NCBI GenBank assembly: GCA_904393115.1
Contig: CAJFMX010000010.1
Span: forward strand, 31,824-95,823
Direction of reading: 5' to 3'
Origin: an uncultured Clostridia bacterium
GTDB taxonomy: Bacteria > Bacillota > Clostridia > Christensenellales > UBA1750
DNA: 64,000 nt
In this document: positions 9,137 to 17,757 of the stretch, in pieces
Layout of the letters: each line of letters begins with the position of its first letter
Position numbering within the stretch: the first letter of the stretch is position 1
Program-made: the position numbers and the translations under genes
The notes under the pieces: generated by a model
Databases searched by the model: none
What the model saw: only the letters and a program-made list of their open reading frames with translations
What the model was told of the DNA's origin: nothing

Positions 9137-9775
9137 GTGTATCTGTCCAGGGTGGAACTGGATGAGGGAAAGATCAACACCATGCGGGCGCTCCTCGAGC
9201 CGCAGAAGCTGCACGGCGCGATTGAACAGGCGTTTCCGGGCGAGAGACAGCGCCGGCTGTGGCGGCTGGACCGCCTGAAGGGCAAGCTGTACCTGCTGCT
9301 CCTGAGCGAGGAGGAGCCGAACCTCGCGGGCCTCGCCGCGCAGTTCGGCCCGGAAGAGGGCAGGGCCGAGACGCGGGACTACGCGCCGCTCCTGCAGCGG
9401 ATCGCGCCGGGGAGCATATGGCAATTCCGGCTGACGGCCAACCCGACAAAGAGCCGCATGGAGTCTGGGCAGGAGAAACGGGGAAAGGTCCAGCCGCACA
9501 TCACGGTGGAACACCAGAGCAAGTGGCTGCTCGACCGGGCAGAGAAGCACGGGTTCGCCCTCGATCCGGCGGCCTTCACGGTCACGGCGTCCGGCTGGCT
9601 GCACTTTTCCAAGGACGACAAGAATCGGGTTTCCCTGCTCTCGGCGACGTATGAGGGCGTTTTGCAGGTGACGGACGCGGACCTCTTCCGGCAGACGCTC
9701 ACAAGGGGAATCGGCCGGGGCAAGGCGTATGGGCAGGGCCTTCTGACCGTCCTGCCGCGGAGGGACGGGCGATGA
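9137..9775 (+). CDS. casE: CRISPR RNA endonuclease Cas6e
   Basis: Cuts the CRISPR transcript at the base of each repeat hairpin and stays on the crRNA 3' end. A GTG start at 9137 is preferred because it follows GGAGGGGATTGAC and gives the usual N-terminus YLSRVELD. The in-frame ATG at 9107 would lie inside casD. 212 residues, family size. The C-terminal glycine-rich RNA-binding loop is present (GIGRGKAYGQG). Cognate repeats lie 1.9 kb downstream with the expected CCCCGC/GCGGGG stem. Overlaps cas1 by four bases. Confidence 0.93.
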   Translation: MYLSRVELDEGKINTMRALLEPQKLHGAIEQAFPGERQRRLWRLDRLKGKLYLLLLSEEEPNLAGLAAQFGPEEGRAETRDYAPLLQRIAPGSIWQFRLTANPTKSRMESGQEKRGKVQPHITVEHQSKWLLDRAEKHGFALDPAAFTVTASGWLHFSKDDKNRVSLLSATYEGVLQVTDADLFRQTLTRGIGRGKAYGQGLLTVLPRRDGR

Positions 9776-10722
9776 CGGAGCTGCCCGGAATGGTGCGGCC
9801 GGACCTGCAGGCCCTGCCGCAGATCAAGGACCGGATGACCTTCCTCTACCTCGAGCACTGCACGCTGGGGCGGCAGGACGGCGCCATCACCGTCACGGAT
9901 GAGCGGGGGATTGTGCAGATCCCTGCGGCGGCGATCTCGGTGCTGCTGCTGGGGCCGGGCACGCGCGTCACCCATCGGGCCATGGAACTCATGGGGGATG
10001 CGGGCGTGGGCGCGGTCTGGGTGGGGGAGCACGGCGTGCGCTACTACGCCCATGGCCGCGCCCTGACGGCCCGGACAAAGCTGCTGCAGAAGCAGGCGGA
10101 ACTCGTGAGCAACACGCGCAAGCACCTGGCCGTTGTGCGGAAGATGTACCAGCTCCGCTTCCCCGGGGAAGACGTCTCCCAGCTCACGATGCAGCAGCTG
10201 CGCGGCCGGGAGGGGAGCCGGGTCCGCAGCGTGTATCGAAAGATGGCGCAGGAGACCGGCGTGCCCTGGAACGGCCGGCTGTATCGACCGGAGGACTTCG
10301 CCTCCGGGGACTTGGTCAACCAAGCGCTGTCCGCGGGCCATGCCTGTCTCTACGGCCTTGCGCACGCGGTGATCGTCGCCTTGGGCTGCGCCCCGGGGCT
10401 GGGATTCGTGCACATAGGGCAGGAGGGCTCGTTTGTCTACGACGTTGCAGACCTGTACAAGGCGGAGGTGACCATCCCCATCGCCTTCCGGACGGCAGCG
10501 GAGGCGCCGGAGGACCTTCCGGCGGTGGTGCGCCGGCGCGTGCGGGATGCCATGGTCGCACAGCACATCCTCGAACGCATGGTCCACGACATCCGCTGGC
10601 TCCTCCTGCCGGAGGAAGAGGCGGAAGACCAGGAAGAGGCAATCTATCTCTGGGACAACCGGTTGGGCCAGGTGAGAAACGGCGTAAACTACGCGGAAGC
10701 GGAAATGGAGGGCGGAACATGA
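9772..10722 (+). CDS. cas1: Spacer integrase Cas1, type I-E
   Basis: Integrase subunit that inserts new spacers with Cas2. 316 residues. The metal-binding residues can be placed: E147 in GREGSRVR, H214 in GFVHIG and D227 in YDVADLYK. Their spacing (67 and 13) equals that of the E. coli enzyme. It overlaps casE and cas2 by ATGA junctions, so adaptation and interference genes are co-expressed. Confidence 0.95.
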   Translation: MTELPGMVRPDLQALPQIKDRMTFLYLEHCTLGRQDGAITVTDERGIVQIPAAAISVLLLGPGTRVTHRAMELMGDAGVGAVWVGEHGVRYYAHGRALTARTKLLQKQAELVSNTRKHLAVVRKMYQLRFPGEDVSQLTMQQLRGREGSRVRSVYRKMAQETGVPWNGRLYRPEDFASGDLVNQALSAGHACLYGLAHAVIVALGCAPGLGFVHIGQEGSFVYDVADLYKAEVTIPIAFRTAAEAPEDLPAVVRRRVRDAMVAQHILERMVHDIRWLLLPEEEAEDQEEAIYLWDNRLGQVRNGVNYAEAEMEGGT

Positions 10723-11594
10723 TCGTTCTGGCCATGACAGACTGCCCGCCGCGCCTGAGAGGGGACATATCCAAATGGCTCTGCGAGATCAATACGGGCG
10801 TGTACGTGGGAAACGTCAGCGCGCGCGTGCGGGAAGAGCTGTGGAGCCGTGTCTGCAAGAACCTGAAAAACGGGCGCGCAACGCTCGTATACAGTTCCAA
10901 CGGGGAGCAGAAGATGGAATTCCGCGTGCACAACACCAGCTGGACGCCCGTGGACTTTGACGGAATCACGCTGATGCGCCGGCCGCTGCCGCAGGCTGCG
11001 GAACCGGCGGAAGAGTTGAAGCCCGGCTTCAGCAAGGCGGCCAAGCGCCAAATGGCGCAGAGGCGCAGCGCCGCTTCCCAACAGAAGCGGGACTGCTTTG
11101 TGGTGATCGACCTGGAGACGACCGGACTGCATCCGGATCGGGACGAGATCCTGGAATATGGAGCGAAGAGGGTGGTAAATGGAGAAACGACGGAGACCTT
11201 TTCCCGGCTGGTCCGGTGCGGGCGTGCGCTCCCGCAAGAGATCCAAAATCTCACAGGAATCACGGAAGAACTGCTGCAAGAGCAAGGCGTTCTGCCGGAC
11301 CAGGCGCTGGAAGAATTCCTGGAGTTCCTTGGGAGAGACAAACTGGTTGGGTACAACATCTCCTTTGACAAAAACTTTCTGTGGGCCGCGTGCAAGAGGG
11401 CCGGGCATCCGCTCCCCTTGAATCCCTGCATGGACCTGATGCAGCTGGCCCGCAGAAAAGTGTACGGCGTCCCCAACTACAAGCTGGAGACGCTGGCCAA
11501 GCATTTTTCCCTGCCCGCTTCCATTTCCCACAGGGCGCTGGAGGACTGCGAGCAGACCCTTCAGCTGTATCGCAAACTCAATGAAACCGAGTAA
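10719..11594 (+). CDS. cas2: Cas2 fused to a DnaQ-like 3'-5' exonuclease
   Basis: 291 residues, about three times a normal Cas2. Residues 1 to about 95 form the type I-E Cas2 fold (MIVLAMTDCPPRLRGDISKW, then TGVYVGNVSARVRE). A linker of about 30 residues rich in K, R, A and Q follows. Residues about 127-291 form a DEDDh exonuclease with all five catalytic residues: D131 and E133 in VIDLETTG, D217 in ISFDKNF, H271 and D276 in HRALED. Cas2-DnaQ fusions are known in some type I-E systems, where the exonuclease trims prespacers before integration. The linker shows no frameshift or stop, so the fusion looks genuine and functional. Confidence 0.94.
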   Translation: MIVLAMTDCPPRLRGDISKWLCEINTGVYVGNVSARVREELWSRVCKNLKNGRATLVYSSNGEQKMEFRVHNTSWTPVDFDGITLMRRPLPQAAEPAEELKPGFSKAAKRQMAQRRSAASQQKRDCFVVIDLETTGLHPDRDEILEYGAKRVVNGETTETFSRLVRCGRALPQEIQNLTGITEELLQEQGVLPDQALEEFLEFLGRDKLVGYNISFDKNFLWAACKRAGHPLPLNPCMDLMQLARRKVYGVPNYKLETLAKHFSLPASISHRALEDCEQTLQLYRKLNETE

Positions 11595-11635
11595 CATGGG
11601 ATGGCAAAATGGCGGAATTATGGGATTTTCTTAGT
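11595..11635 (+). promoter_or_regulatory. Very short CRISPR leader between cas2 and the first repeat
   Basis: Only 41 bases separate the cas2 stop from repeat 1, ending in an A/T-rich stretch (ATTATGGGATTTTC). Repeat orientation (…GTGATCC at the 3' side as crRNA handle) and repeat decay at the far end both place the leader here. No clear -35/-10 pair is seen, so the array promoter may lie inside cas2 or the array may be read from the cas operon. Confidence 0.5.
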
Positions 11636-13986
11636 CTTTTCCCCGCACAGGCGGGGGTGATCCTTCACGCAAAACATGCGGCACTGCAGCCTGTCCCTTT
11701 TCCCCGCACAGGCGGGGGTGATCCTTGTGCAGTACAACGACAAGCGGTTGCGCAAATCTTTTCCCCGCACAGGCGGGGGTGATCCCAAATCCCGGGACCA
11801 ATCAGCATAGAGGAGGTGCTTTTCCCCGCACAGGCGGGGGTGATCCCTCCAGGTCCCCGCGCCTAAAGCCTGTAAGATCCTTTTCCCCGCACAGGCGGGG
11901 GTGATCCCCATCTTTCGTTCTCCTCAACCACGGTGCAGATCTTTTCCCCGCACAGGCGGGGGTGATCCTGGGTAGCCGCAGAGGGATTGATCTACACGCT
12001 CCTTTTCCCCGCACAGGCGGGGGTGATCCCCATGCCCTCTTCAGAAGGGGGCATCATTTTTCCTTTTCCCCGCACAGGCGGGGGTGATCCCTGATCCTCC
12101 GGAACTTGGAAGCAAACCGACGCCTTTTCCCCGCACAGGCGGGGGTGATCCCCGGCAAGGTTCGCCTTTCCTATGCGCATCTGGCTTTTCCCCGCACAGG
12201 CGGGGGTGATCCTTTCCGATTGTACTGTTCACCACGCCGAGCATACTTTTCCCCGCACAGGCGGGGGTGATCCGATTATGTTTTCTGCGATCGTTGCACT
12301 TCCTCGCTTTTCCCCGCACAGGCGGGGGTGATCCGCCGTTAGGCGCCGGCGTTCCGGTCAGGCCGACCTTTTCCCCGCACAGGCGGGGGTGATCCTAACG
12401 CAAGAGAAACGCTTAAAGCGATGATACACTTTTCCCCGCACAGGCGGGGGTGATCCTTTGTCCAGCTCCCCAGATATAACTAGTGCTACCTTTTCCCCGC
12501 ACAGGCGGGGGTGATCCTTTGTCCAGCTCCCCAGATATAACTAGTGCTACCTTTTCCCCGCACAGGCGGGGGTGATCCGTGGAGCAGTGAGCGAATCGCC
12601 GAAATGCTGAACTTTTCCCCGCACAGGCGGGGGTGATCCCATATACGTTCGCACCGTTACCCGGAAGGCCCTCTTTTCCCCGCACACGCGGGGGTGATCC
12701 CTTATGAACCTATGTCAATAAAAAGTTCTGAAACTTTTCCCCGCACACGCGGGGGTGATCCGTCCTACCGCAGCAGAGAAACGCGCTTTCAAGTCTTTTC
12801 CCCGCACACGCGGGGGTGATCCCTGCGTGTGGTACACCGACGAAACCGAAGAGGACTTTTCCCCGCACACGCGGGGGTGATCCCAATTTCGGATTCACCA
12901 GAACCCTGTGATAGTTCTTTTCCCCGCACACGCGGGGGTGATCCTACAAAATTTAAAAATAACTATTGACAATCTACCTTTTCCCCGCACATGCGGGGGT
13001 GATCCTATACTGCTCACGCCCGAACACACCGCCGAACTCTTTTCCCCGCACACGCGGGGGTGATCCCGCCGTTGCCGATTCCCTCCCAGGAGATGCCCTC
13101 TTTTCCCCGCACACGCGGGGGTGATCCTGAAACAAAGCCTCTCGTCCCAAAAGCGAGGGGCTTTTCCCCGCACACGCGGGGGTGATCCCGGCGGAGATCA
13201 CGGCCTCCGCCCAAGCCATACCTTTTCCCCGCACACGCGGGGGTGATCCATGATGGCGGAAAAGAATCGCGGAGGGAGACCGCTTTTCCCCGCACACGCG
13301 GGGGTGATCCTGGCCAGCTGATACAGGGGAGCGGTAACCCTGACTTTTCCCCGCACACGCGGGGGTGATCCTACTCGCGCTATTCTCATACCCGCTTCCC
13401 TCCACTTTTCCCCGCACACGCGGGGGTGATCCCGGCACGGCGGCGACCTGGTACACCGGCTCCAACTTTTCCCCGCACACGCGGGGGTGATCCCCGCCAA
13501 CCGTCCGCGCCCATGTAGTCGTAGCGCTTTTCCCCGCACACGCGGGGGTGATCCTGAGGGCGGGGCGATAAAGTCCTTTGTGCACAGCTTTTCCCCGCAT
13601 GCGCGGGGGTGATCCGTTCTTTTCGTCCTCCGGGGCTTCGTAGCAGATCTTTTCCCTGCATAGGCAGGGGTGATCCCAGAAAGGCTGAGAGTAAACATGA
13701 CTCGGCCGCCTTTTCCCCGCACGGGCGGGGGTGATCCGTGGGGCGGCATTCCGACCGGGATTACGCAGAACAGGACAGTTCCCCGCATACGCGGGGGTGA
13801 TCCGTTTTTTTTCTTCGTCGGGGGCCTCATACCAAATCTTTTCCCCGCGTATGCGGGGGTGATCCGATCGAGGAACAGAAAAAGGCGGTCCGAGCAGGCA
13901 TTCCCCGCATGGGCGGGGGCGATCCGTATGCCAAGAGCGTGACCATCGAGTCCGCGACCCTTTCCCCGCACGGGCAGGGGTGACAT
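11636..13986 (+). CRISPR. Type I-E CRISPR array, 39 repeats and 38 spacers
   Basis: 28-base repeats (5' CTTTTCCCCGC, stem CCCCGC/GCGGGG, 3' GTGATCC) alternate with 33-base spacers at a strict 61-base period from 11636 to 13710. The last four repeats (13776, 13838, 13898, 13959) drift in spacing and sequence. Repeats 1-17 have loop ACAG. From repeat 18 (12673) on, most have ACAC (repeat 23 has ACAT). Repeats 33-39 carry more changes, and the last ends GTGACAT instead of GTGATCC. Transcription is expected left to right. Spacers 14 and 15 are identical, and spacers 33 and 36 are related. Confidence 0.98.
12429..12550 (+). repeat. Tandem duplication of one repeat-spacer unit
   Basis: The two 61-base units 12429-12489 and 12490-12550 are identical across repeat and spacer (spacer begins TTTGTCCAGCTCCCC). 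This points to slippage or recombination rather than two acquisitions. Confidence 0.95.
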
Positions 13987-14254
13987 TGGCGCGCGCCCCG
14001 GTGCTGCCGCGCAACGCGCCGCGCCGTTCGCTGCAAGCGGCCAGGACCGAGGCCGCTTTCCGCAGAGTGAGCCTCTCGCGGCTGTTTTTTGCGCCCTAAA
14101 GAAGGGGCGGGGGAAGCACGGCGCACTCCGGAGCGCGGGGGCGGAAAGCGCCGCATTCACAATTCGCAAACAATTCTCTCGAGAATCACAAACAAGGGAG
14201 TGGCAGAATAGGGGCAACACGTGAGAGATCACAGAGAATTTGGAGGGGTTCATC
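13987..14254. other. Gap after the CRISPR array without a gene
   Basis: No supported coding region or array remnant. One short perfect palindrome, ATTCTC-TC-GAGAAT (14173-14186), lies about 70 bases before the next gene and could be an operator. Confidence 0.5.
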
Positions 14255-14623
14255 GTGCAAAAGAAAAACTTCGTGTCCATGATCCTGGGAACCATCGGCG
14301 GAATCCTGTTCGCGCTCGGCATGTGCATGTGCCTGCTGCCGGAGTGGGGCGCCTTCGGGCCGGGCGTCGTCATCGCGGCCGTGGGCGCGGTCGTGCTGCT
14401 GGTCCTGGTCTTCGTCCGGCGGAAGATGGAGGGCAAGCCCGCGGTGCACTGGAGCGGCAAGGCGGTCGGAACCGTTCTGCTGGGCGTCGCCGGGGCGCTG
14501 GTGCTAGGCGTGGGCATGTGCACGACCATGATCTGGAACATGCTGGTGCCCGGCATCCTGATCGGCATCGTGGGCATCGTGCTGCTGCTCTGCCTCATCC
14601 CGCTCATCAAGGGCCTGAAGTGA
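14255..14623 (+). CDS. Small four-helix membrane protein of unknown function
   Basis: 122 residues. The GTG at 14255 is chosen because GGAGGGG ends six bases upstream; the TTG at 14240 would place the ribosome site inside the gene. Four hydrophobic stretches are visible, about residues 6-24, 33-54, 71-90 and 95-116, with a basic loop (RRKMEGKP) between helices 2 and 3. The two halves have a similar pattern (helix with GMCM or GMCT, then a second helix), suggesting an internal duplication. No family recognised. A terminator follows. Confidence 0.7.
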   Translation: MQKKNFVSMILGTIGGILFALGMCMCLLPEWGAFGPGVVIAAVGAVVLLVLVFVRRKMEGKPAVHWSGKAVGTVLLGVAGALVLGVGMCTTMIWNMLVPGILIGIVGIVLLLCLIPLIKGLK

Positions 14624-14644
14624 GGGAAGCGCTTCCCCCCGGAG

Positions 14645-14677
14645 GACCGGCGCCTGCGCGGCGCCGGCCTTTTTTTG
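14645..14677 (+). terminator. Rho-independent terminator
   Basis: Arms CCGGCGCC and GGCGCCGG around a short loop, followed by a T run. It isolates the small membrane protein from the blaI promoter. Confidence 0.85.
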
Positions 14678-14684
14678 TGCAAAT

Positions 14685-14739
14685 GGTTGACGGCTTGTAG
14701 GTTTCGTGTTATACTGTGAAAAACTACAAGCAGTCAACC
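14685..14739 (+). promoter_or_regulatory. blaI promoter inside a long inverted repeat (probable BlaI operator)
   Basis: TTGACG (14687-14692) and TATACT (14710-14715) are 17 bases apart. The promoter is framed by 16-base arms, 14685-14700 and 14724-14739, matching at 15 of 16 positions. Each arm contains a TGTA/TACA half-site typical of BlaI/MecI operators. Repressor binding at both arms would cover -35 and the start region, indicating autoregulation. Confidence 0.75.
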
Positions 14740-14755
14740 AAAGGAGGGAGCGGAC

Positions 14756-15154
14756 ATGCGGCAGCGGATTTCCATCTCGGAGTCCGAGTGGCAGGTGATG
14801 AAGGTCCTCTGGGGCGAGGCGCCGCGGACCCTGCCCGAGATCCTGGACAGCCTCCGGGATGCCGGCTGGAGCAAGACGACGATCCAGACCTACTTGGCGC
14901 GCCTGGTGAAAAAGGGCGCGCTGACCACCGAGCGCCAGGGGAAGGGCTATCTCTACTTCCCTGCGGTCGCGCAGGACGAGTGCCAGCTCGCCGAGAGCCG
15001 CAGCTTCCTGCAGCGCGTGTACGACGGCTCCCTGTCCAAGATGGTCCTGGGCTTTGTCCAGAGCGGGGACCTGACTCAGGAGGAGCTCGACGCGCTGCGG
15101 GCCATCCTCGATACGAAGGAGGCGCAAGATGCAGATCCTCGGAAACCTCTTTAA
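14756..15154 (+). CDS. blaI: BlaI/MecI/CopY-family transcriptional repressor
   Basis: 132 residues. The N-terminal winged helix reads ISESEWQVMKVLWGE and then WSKTTIQTYLARLVKKG, followed by the wing (ERQGKGYLYFP), as in BlaI and MecI. The C-terminal helical part is for dimerisation and, in the family, is cleaved by the partner peptidase. The gene overlaps the M56 peptidase gene by 26 bases. AAGGAGGG lies 8 bases before the ATG. It likely represses its own operon and, through the TACAAATGTA site, the ABC genes. Confidence 0.9.
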   Translation: MRQRISISESEWQVMKVLWGEAPRTLPEILDSLRDAGWSKTTIQTYLARLVKKGALTTERQGKGYLYFPAVAQDECQLAESRSFLQRVYDGSLSKMVLGFVQSGDLTQEELDALRAILDTKEAQDADPRKPL

Positions 15155-16094
15155 CGCGGTGCTGTTCGCGTCGGTCGTGGGCGGAGCGTTCGCGGCGGCG
15201 ACGCTCGTTTGCAGCCGGGCATTTCGGCTCGCGCTGCCCCTGTGGGCGGCTGCGGCGGCCGCGCTGCTGTTCTGCGTGCCGGTCCTGTCGCCCGATGTGC
15301 GCCTCTTTTCGCCGGAAGAGCAGATCTGGCTCGCGTGGTACTGCGCCGCCAGCCGCGTTTGGGCCTGCGGAGCGGCCGCCCTGCTGCTCGGCCAGGGCAT
15401 CCGCACGCTCCTGGCGAGCCGGGCGCTGCGCCGGCGGCCCGCCTGCCGGGATGCGCGGCTCCGGGCGGTCTTTGCCCGCTGCGCCGCCGCGGCCGGCCTG
15501 CGCAGGGCTCCCGACCTGCGCAGCGGCGCGGGGGAGACGGCGGCCTGCGTCGCGGGCGCGCTGCGCCCCGTCGTCCTGGTGAACGAGGCCGCGCTTGCGG
15601 CGCTCGCGGAGGAGGAGGTCGAGGCCGTGCTCCTGCACGAGCTCACGCACATCCGGCGGCGCCACCTGCTCCTGGAGCGCGCCGCGGACCTCGCCTGCGC
15701 GCTGTGCTGGTTTCAGCCGCTCGCCTGGCTCGTGCGGCGGGAGCTCGCCCTGCAGTGCGAGATCGACTGCGACCGCCATGCGCTCGCCGCGTCGGGCCTG
15801 TCGCGGCAGGCGTACGCGGGCGCGATCCTGCGCCTGCTGGAGCGCAGCGCGGTCCGGCCCAGGCGGCTCAGCCGGGGAATGGGCGCGCTCCGCTTCTCCC
15901 AGACGCGGCGGCGGCTCGGGCAGATCCTCGCGGCCCCGCGCAGGCGGCGGGAGCGGTGGACCGCCGCCGCGCTGGTCCTGCTCCTGCTGCTGACGTTCAT
16001 CGGCTCCGCCCGCCTGAGCCGGGAGCACTTCTATCCCTATCCCGCCTATGCCGCCGGCGAGGAGCGCGCCGCCGGCGACTTTTTTGCCCAATAA
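15129..16094 (+). CDS. BlaR1-type membrane metallopeptidase (M56), no sensor domain
   Basis: 321 residues. Two membrane helices at the N-terminus and a hydrophobic pair near residues 80-100 precede a cytoplasmic zinc-peptidase domain with HELTH (H170, E171, H174) and a downstream acidic motif EIDCD (E211). A last helix at about residues 276-292 leads to only about 30 outside residues. The penicillin-binding sensor domain of true BlaR1 is absent, so the signal is not a covalently bound beta-lactam. By family knowledge it would cleave the BlaI partner upon a signal. What it senses is unknown; the ABC transporter downstream suggests a cell-envelope or peptide stress. Confidence 0.85.
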   Translation: MQILGNLFNAVLFASVVGGAFAAATLVCSRAFRLALPLWAAAAAALLFCVPVLSPDVRLFSPEEQIWLAWYCAASRVWACGAAALLLGQGIRTLLASRALRRRPACRDARLRAVFARCAAAAGLRRAPDLRSGAGETAACVAGALRPVVLVNEAALAALAEEEVEAVLLHELTHIRRRHLLLERAADLACALCWFQPLAWLVRRELALQCEIDCDRHALAASGLSRQAYAGAILRLLERSAVRPRRLSRGMGALRFSQTRRRLGQILAAPRRRRERWTAAALVLLLLLTFIGSARLSREHFYPYPAYAAGEERAAGDFFAQ

Positions 16095-16097
16095 AAC

Positions 16098-16107
16098 TAC
16101 AAATGTA
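16098..16107 (+). promoter_or_regulatory. Candidate BlaI operator before the ABC genes
   Basis: TACAAATGTA matches the TACA-NN-TGTA core of BlaI/MecI operators and lies 17 bases before the ABC ATPase start, just after the M56 stop. It could allow a second control point within the operon. Confidence 0.55.
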
Positions 16108-16124
16108 ATTATAAGGAGGACAGT

Positions 16125-17006
16125 ATGCAAACCGCAAACATCGAGATCCTGCACGTGAGCAAGGCATATCGCAACGGTGCGCAGGCGCTGGCGGACGTCA
16201 GCTTTTCGGTCGGCAGCGGCGTATTCGGCCTGCTGGGGCACAACGGCGCGGGGAAGACCACGCTCCTGCAGGCCCTGGCCACGGTGCTGCGCCCGACCGC
16301 GGGGACGATCCGCGTCTGCGGATTTGACGCGCAGGCGGCGGGCGACGAGGTCCGCGCCCGCATCGGCTACCTGCCGCAGGAGCTGGCCATGTACCCCGCG
16401 CTCTCCTGCTGGGACTTTGTCGCCTACATGGCCTCGCTCAAGGGCGTGCGCGGGAGGGACGCCGTCTGGCGCGCCCTGGAGCAGGTGGAGATGGCGGACT
16501 GCGCCAAGCGGCGGATCGGCCAGCTCTCCGGCGGGATGCGCCGGCGGATCGGGATCGCGCAGGCGCTGCTGGGCGACCCGCCCGTGCTCATCGTGGACGA
16601 GCCCACGGCCGGTCTGGACCCGGAGGAGCGGGTGCGCTTCCGCGGCGTGCTCTCCCGCTGCGCGCAGGAGGGGCGGACCGTCCTGCTCTCCACCCACATC
16701 GTCGAGGACGTGCACCAGATCTGCCGGAAGCTCGCCGTGCTCCGGAGGGGGCGGCTCTTCTTCGCGGGCCCGGCCGCGGACCTGCTGGGGCGCGTGCAGG
16801 GGCGGGTCAAGACCAAAAGGCTGGCCGGGGAGGCGGCGCTCGCCGCGCTGCAGCGCGAGGCCGTCGTGCTCTCGACGGCGTACGAGAGCCAGGGCCTGAC
16901 CGCGCGCTTTGTGGACGAGGGCGGCGCCTTTCCCCAGGCCGAGCCCGTCCCGGCCACGCTCGAGGACGCCTACGTCTACTGCATGGGAGGGAAGGCCCAT
17001 GCGTAG
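16125..17006 (+). CDS. ABC transporter ATP-binding protein
   Basis: 293 residues. Walker A GHNGAGKTT, Q-loop LPQE, signature LSGGM, Walker B VLIVDEPTAGLD and switch His in STHIVED are all present. The type is the CcmA/YhaQ-like ATPase of multidrug, bacitracin or bacteriocin exporters. A C-terminal extension of about 80 residues is typical of the group. AAGGAGG precedes the ATG. It powers the two permeases that follow with overlapping starts. Confidence 0.88.
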   Translation: MQTANIEILHVSKAYRNGAQALADVSFSVGSGVFGLLGHNGAGKTTLLQALATVLRPTAGTIRVCGFDAQAAGDEVRARIGYLPQELAMYPALSCWDFVAYMASLKGVRGRDAVWRALEQVEMADCAKRRIGQLSGGMRRRIGIAQALLGDPPVLIVDEPTAGLDPEERVRFRGVLSRCAQEGRTVLLSTHIVEDVHQICRKLAVLRRGRLFFAGPAADLLGRVQGRVKTKRLAGEAALAALQREAVVLSTAYESQGLTARFVDEGGAFPQAEPVPATLEDAYVYCMGGKAHA

Positions 17007-17757
17007 GATGTTGACCGTTCTCCGCCGCGAGGCCGCGATGCAGCTGGGGCGCGCGGCGACCTGGGGCGTGTTCGGCGCGGCGATGCTCCTGTCGCTGCTG
17101 GACAACGCGCCCACCGCGGGAAACCTCGCGCGCCTGGAGTTTTTGCAGGACCCGGCGTATTTCCTCTACCGGGTGACGAGCTTTGATTTGCTGGTGCTGC
17201 TGTTCGGGCTAGTGTTCCTCCTCGCGGGCCGCCTGCCCCTGGACGGGAAGACGGGCATGCGCGACCTGCTGATGGCCACGCCCCTGCGCAAGGGCGAGTA
17301 CGCGCTGGGCAAGCTCCTGGGCGGGTTCGCGTCGACCTTCCTCGTCTCGGCGCTGTTCCTCGCGGCGAACGCAGCGGTCTACGCCGCATTCGCACCGCTT
17401 GCGCGCCCGATCGACTGCGCCCTGCCGCTTACGCGGGCCATCTTCTGCTGCGCGCTCCCGGCGAGCCTGTTCGCGAGCTTCTGCGCGGTCGCCCTGGGCG
17501 GGGTGCTGGACGTGCGCCTGGTCTACGCGCTCGCGGCGGCGTATTTCGGGTGGAACGCGGCGTATATCGCCTCGGCCGGGGACCCGCCCTTCGGCCTGCT
17601 GACCGCCGGCGGGCTCGTGCGCACGATCTGGACGCATCCCCGCTGGCCCGCGGCGAGCGCCTCCAGCGCCGCGGCGAACGCCGCCTTCCTGGCGCTCGGG
17701 GCGGGGCTGGCCTGCGCGCTGCTGCTCGGCTCGCGCCGGATTTGGAGGCGGAGATGA
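16999..17757 (+). CDS. ABC transporter permease (first of two)
   Basis: 252 residues with six hydrophobic segments. It overlaps the ATPase gene by eight bases. The stretch LDGKTGMRDLLMATPLRKGEY is the cytoplasmic loop common in ABC-2-type permeases. Probably forms the channel with the next gene product. Substrate unknown; BlaI/M56 control suggests an envelope-stress or antimicrobial response. Confidence 0.75.
   Translation: MRRMLTVLRREAAMQLGRAATWGVFGAAMLLSLLDNAPTAGNLARLEFLQDPAYFLYRVTSFDLLVLLFGLVFLLAGRLPLDGKTGMRDLLMATPLRKGEYALGKLLGGFASTFLVSALFLAANAAVYAAFAPLARPIDCALPLTRAIFCCALPASLFASFCAVALGGVLDVRLVYALAAAYFGWNAAYIASAGDPPFGLLTAGGLVRTIWTHPRWPAASASSAAANAAFLALGAGLACALLLGSRRIWRRR

Noticed and set aside
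11618..14682. Series of minus-strand frames with repeats ITPACAGK and DHPRLCGEK
   Set aside because: These are translations of the CRISPR repeats in several frames, not genes.
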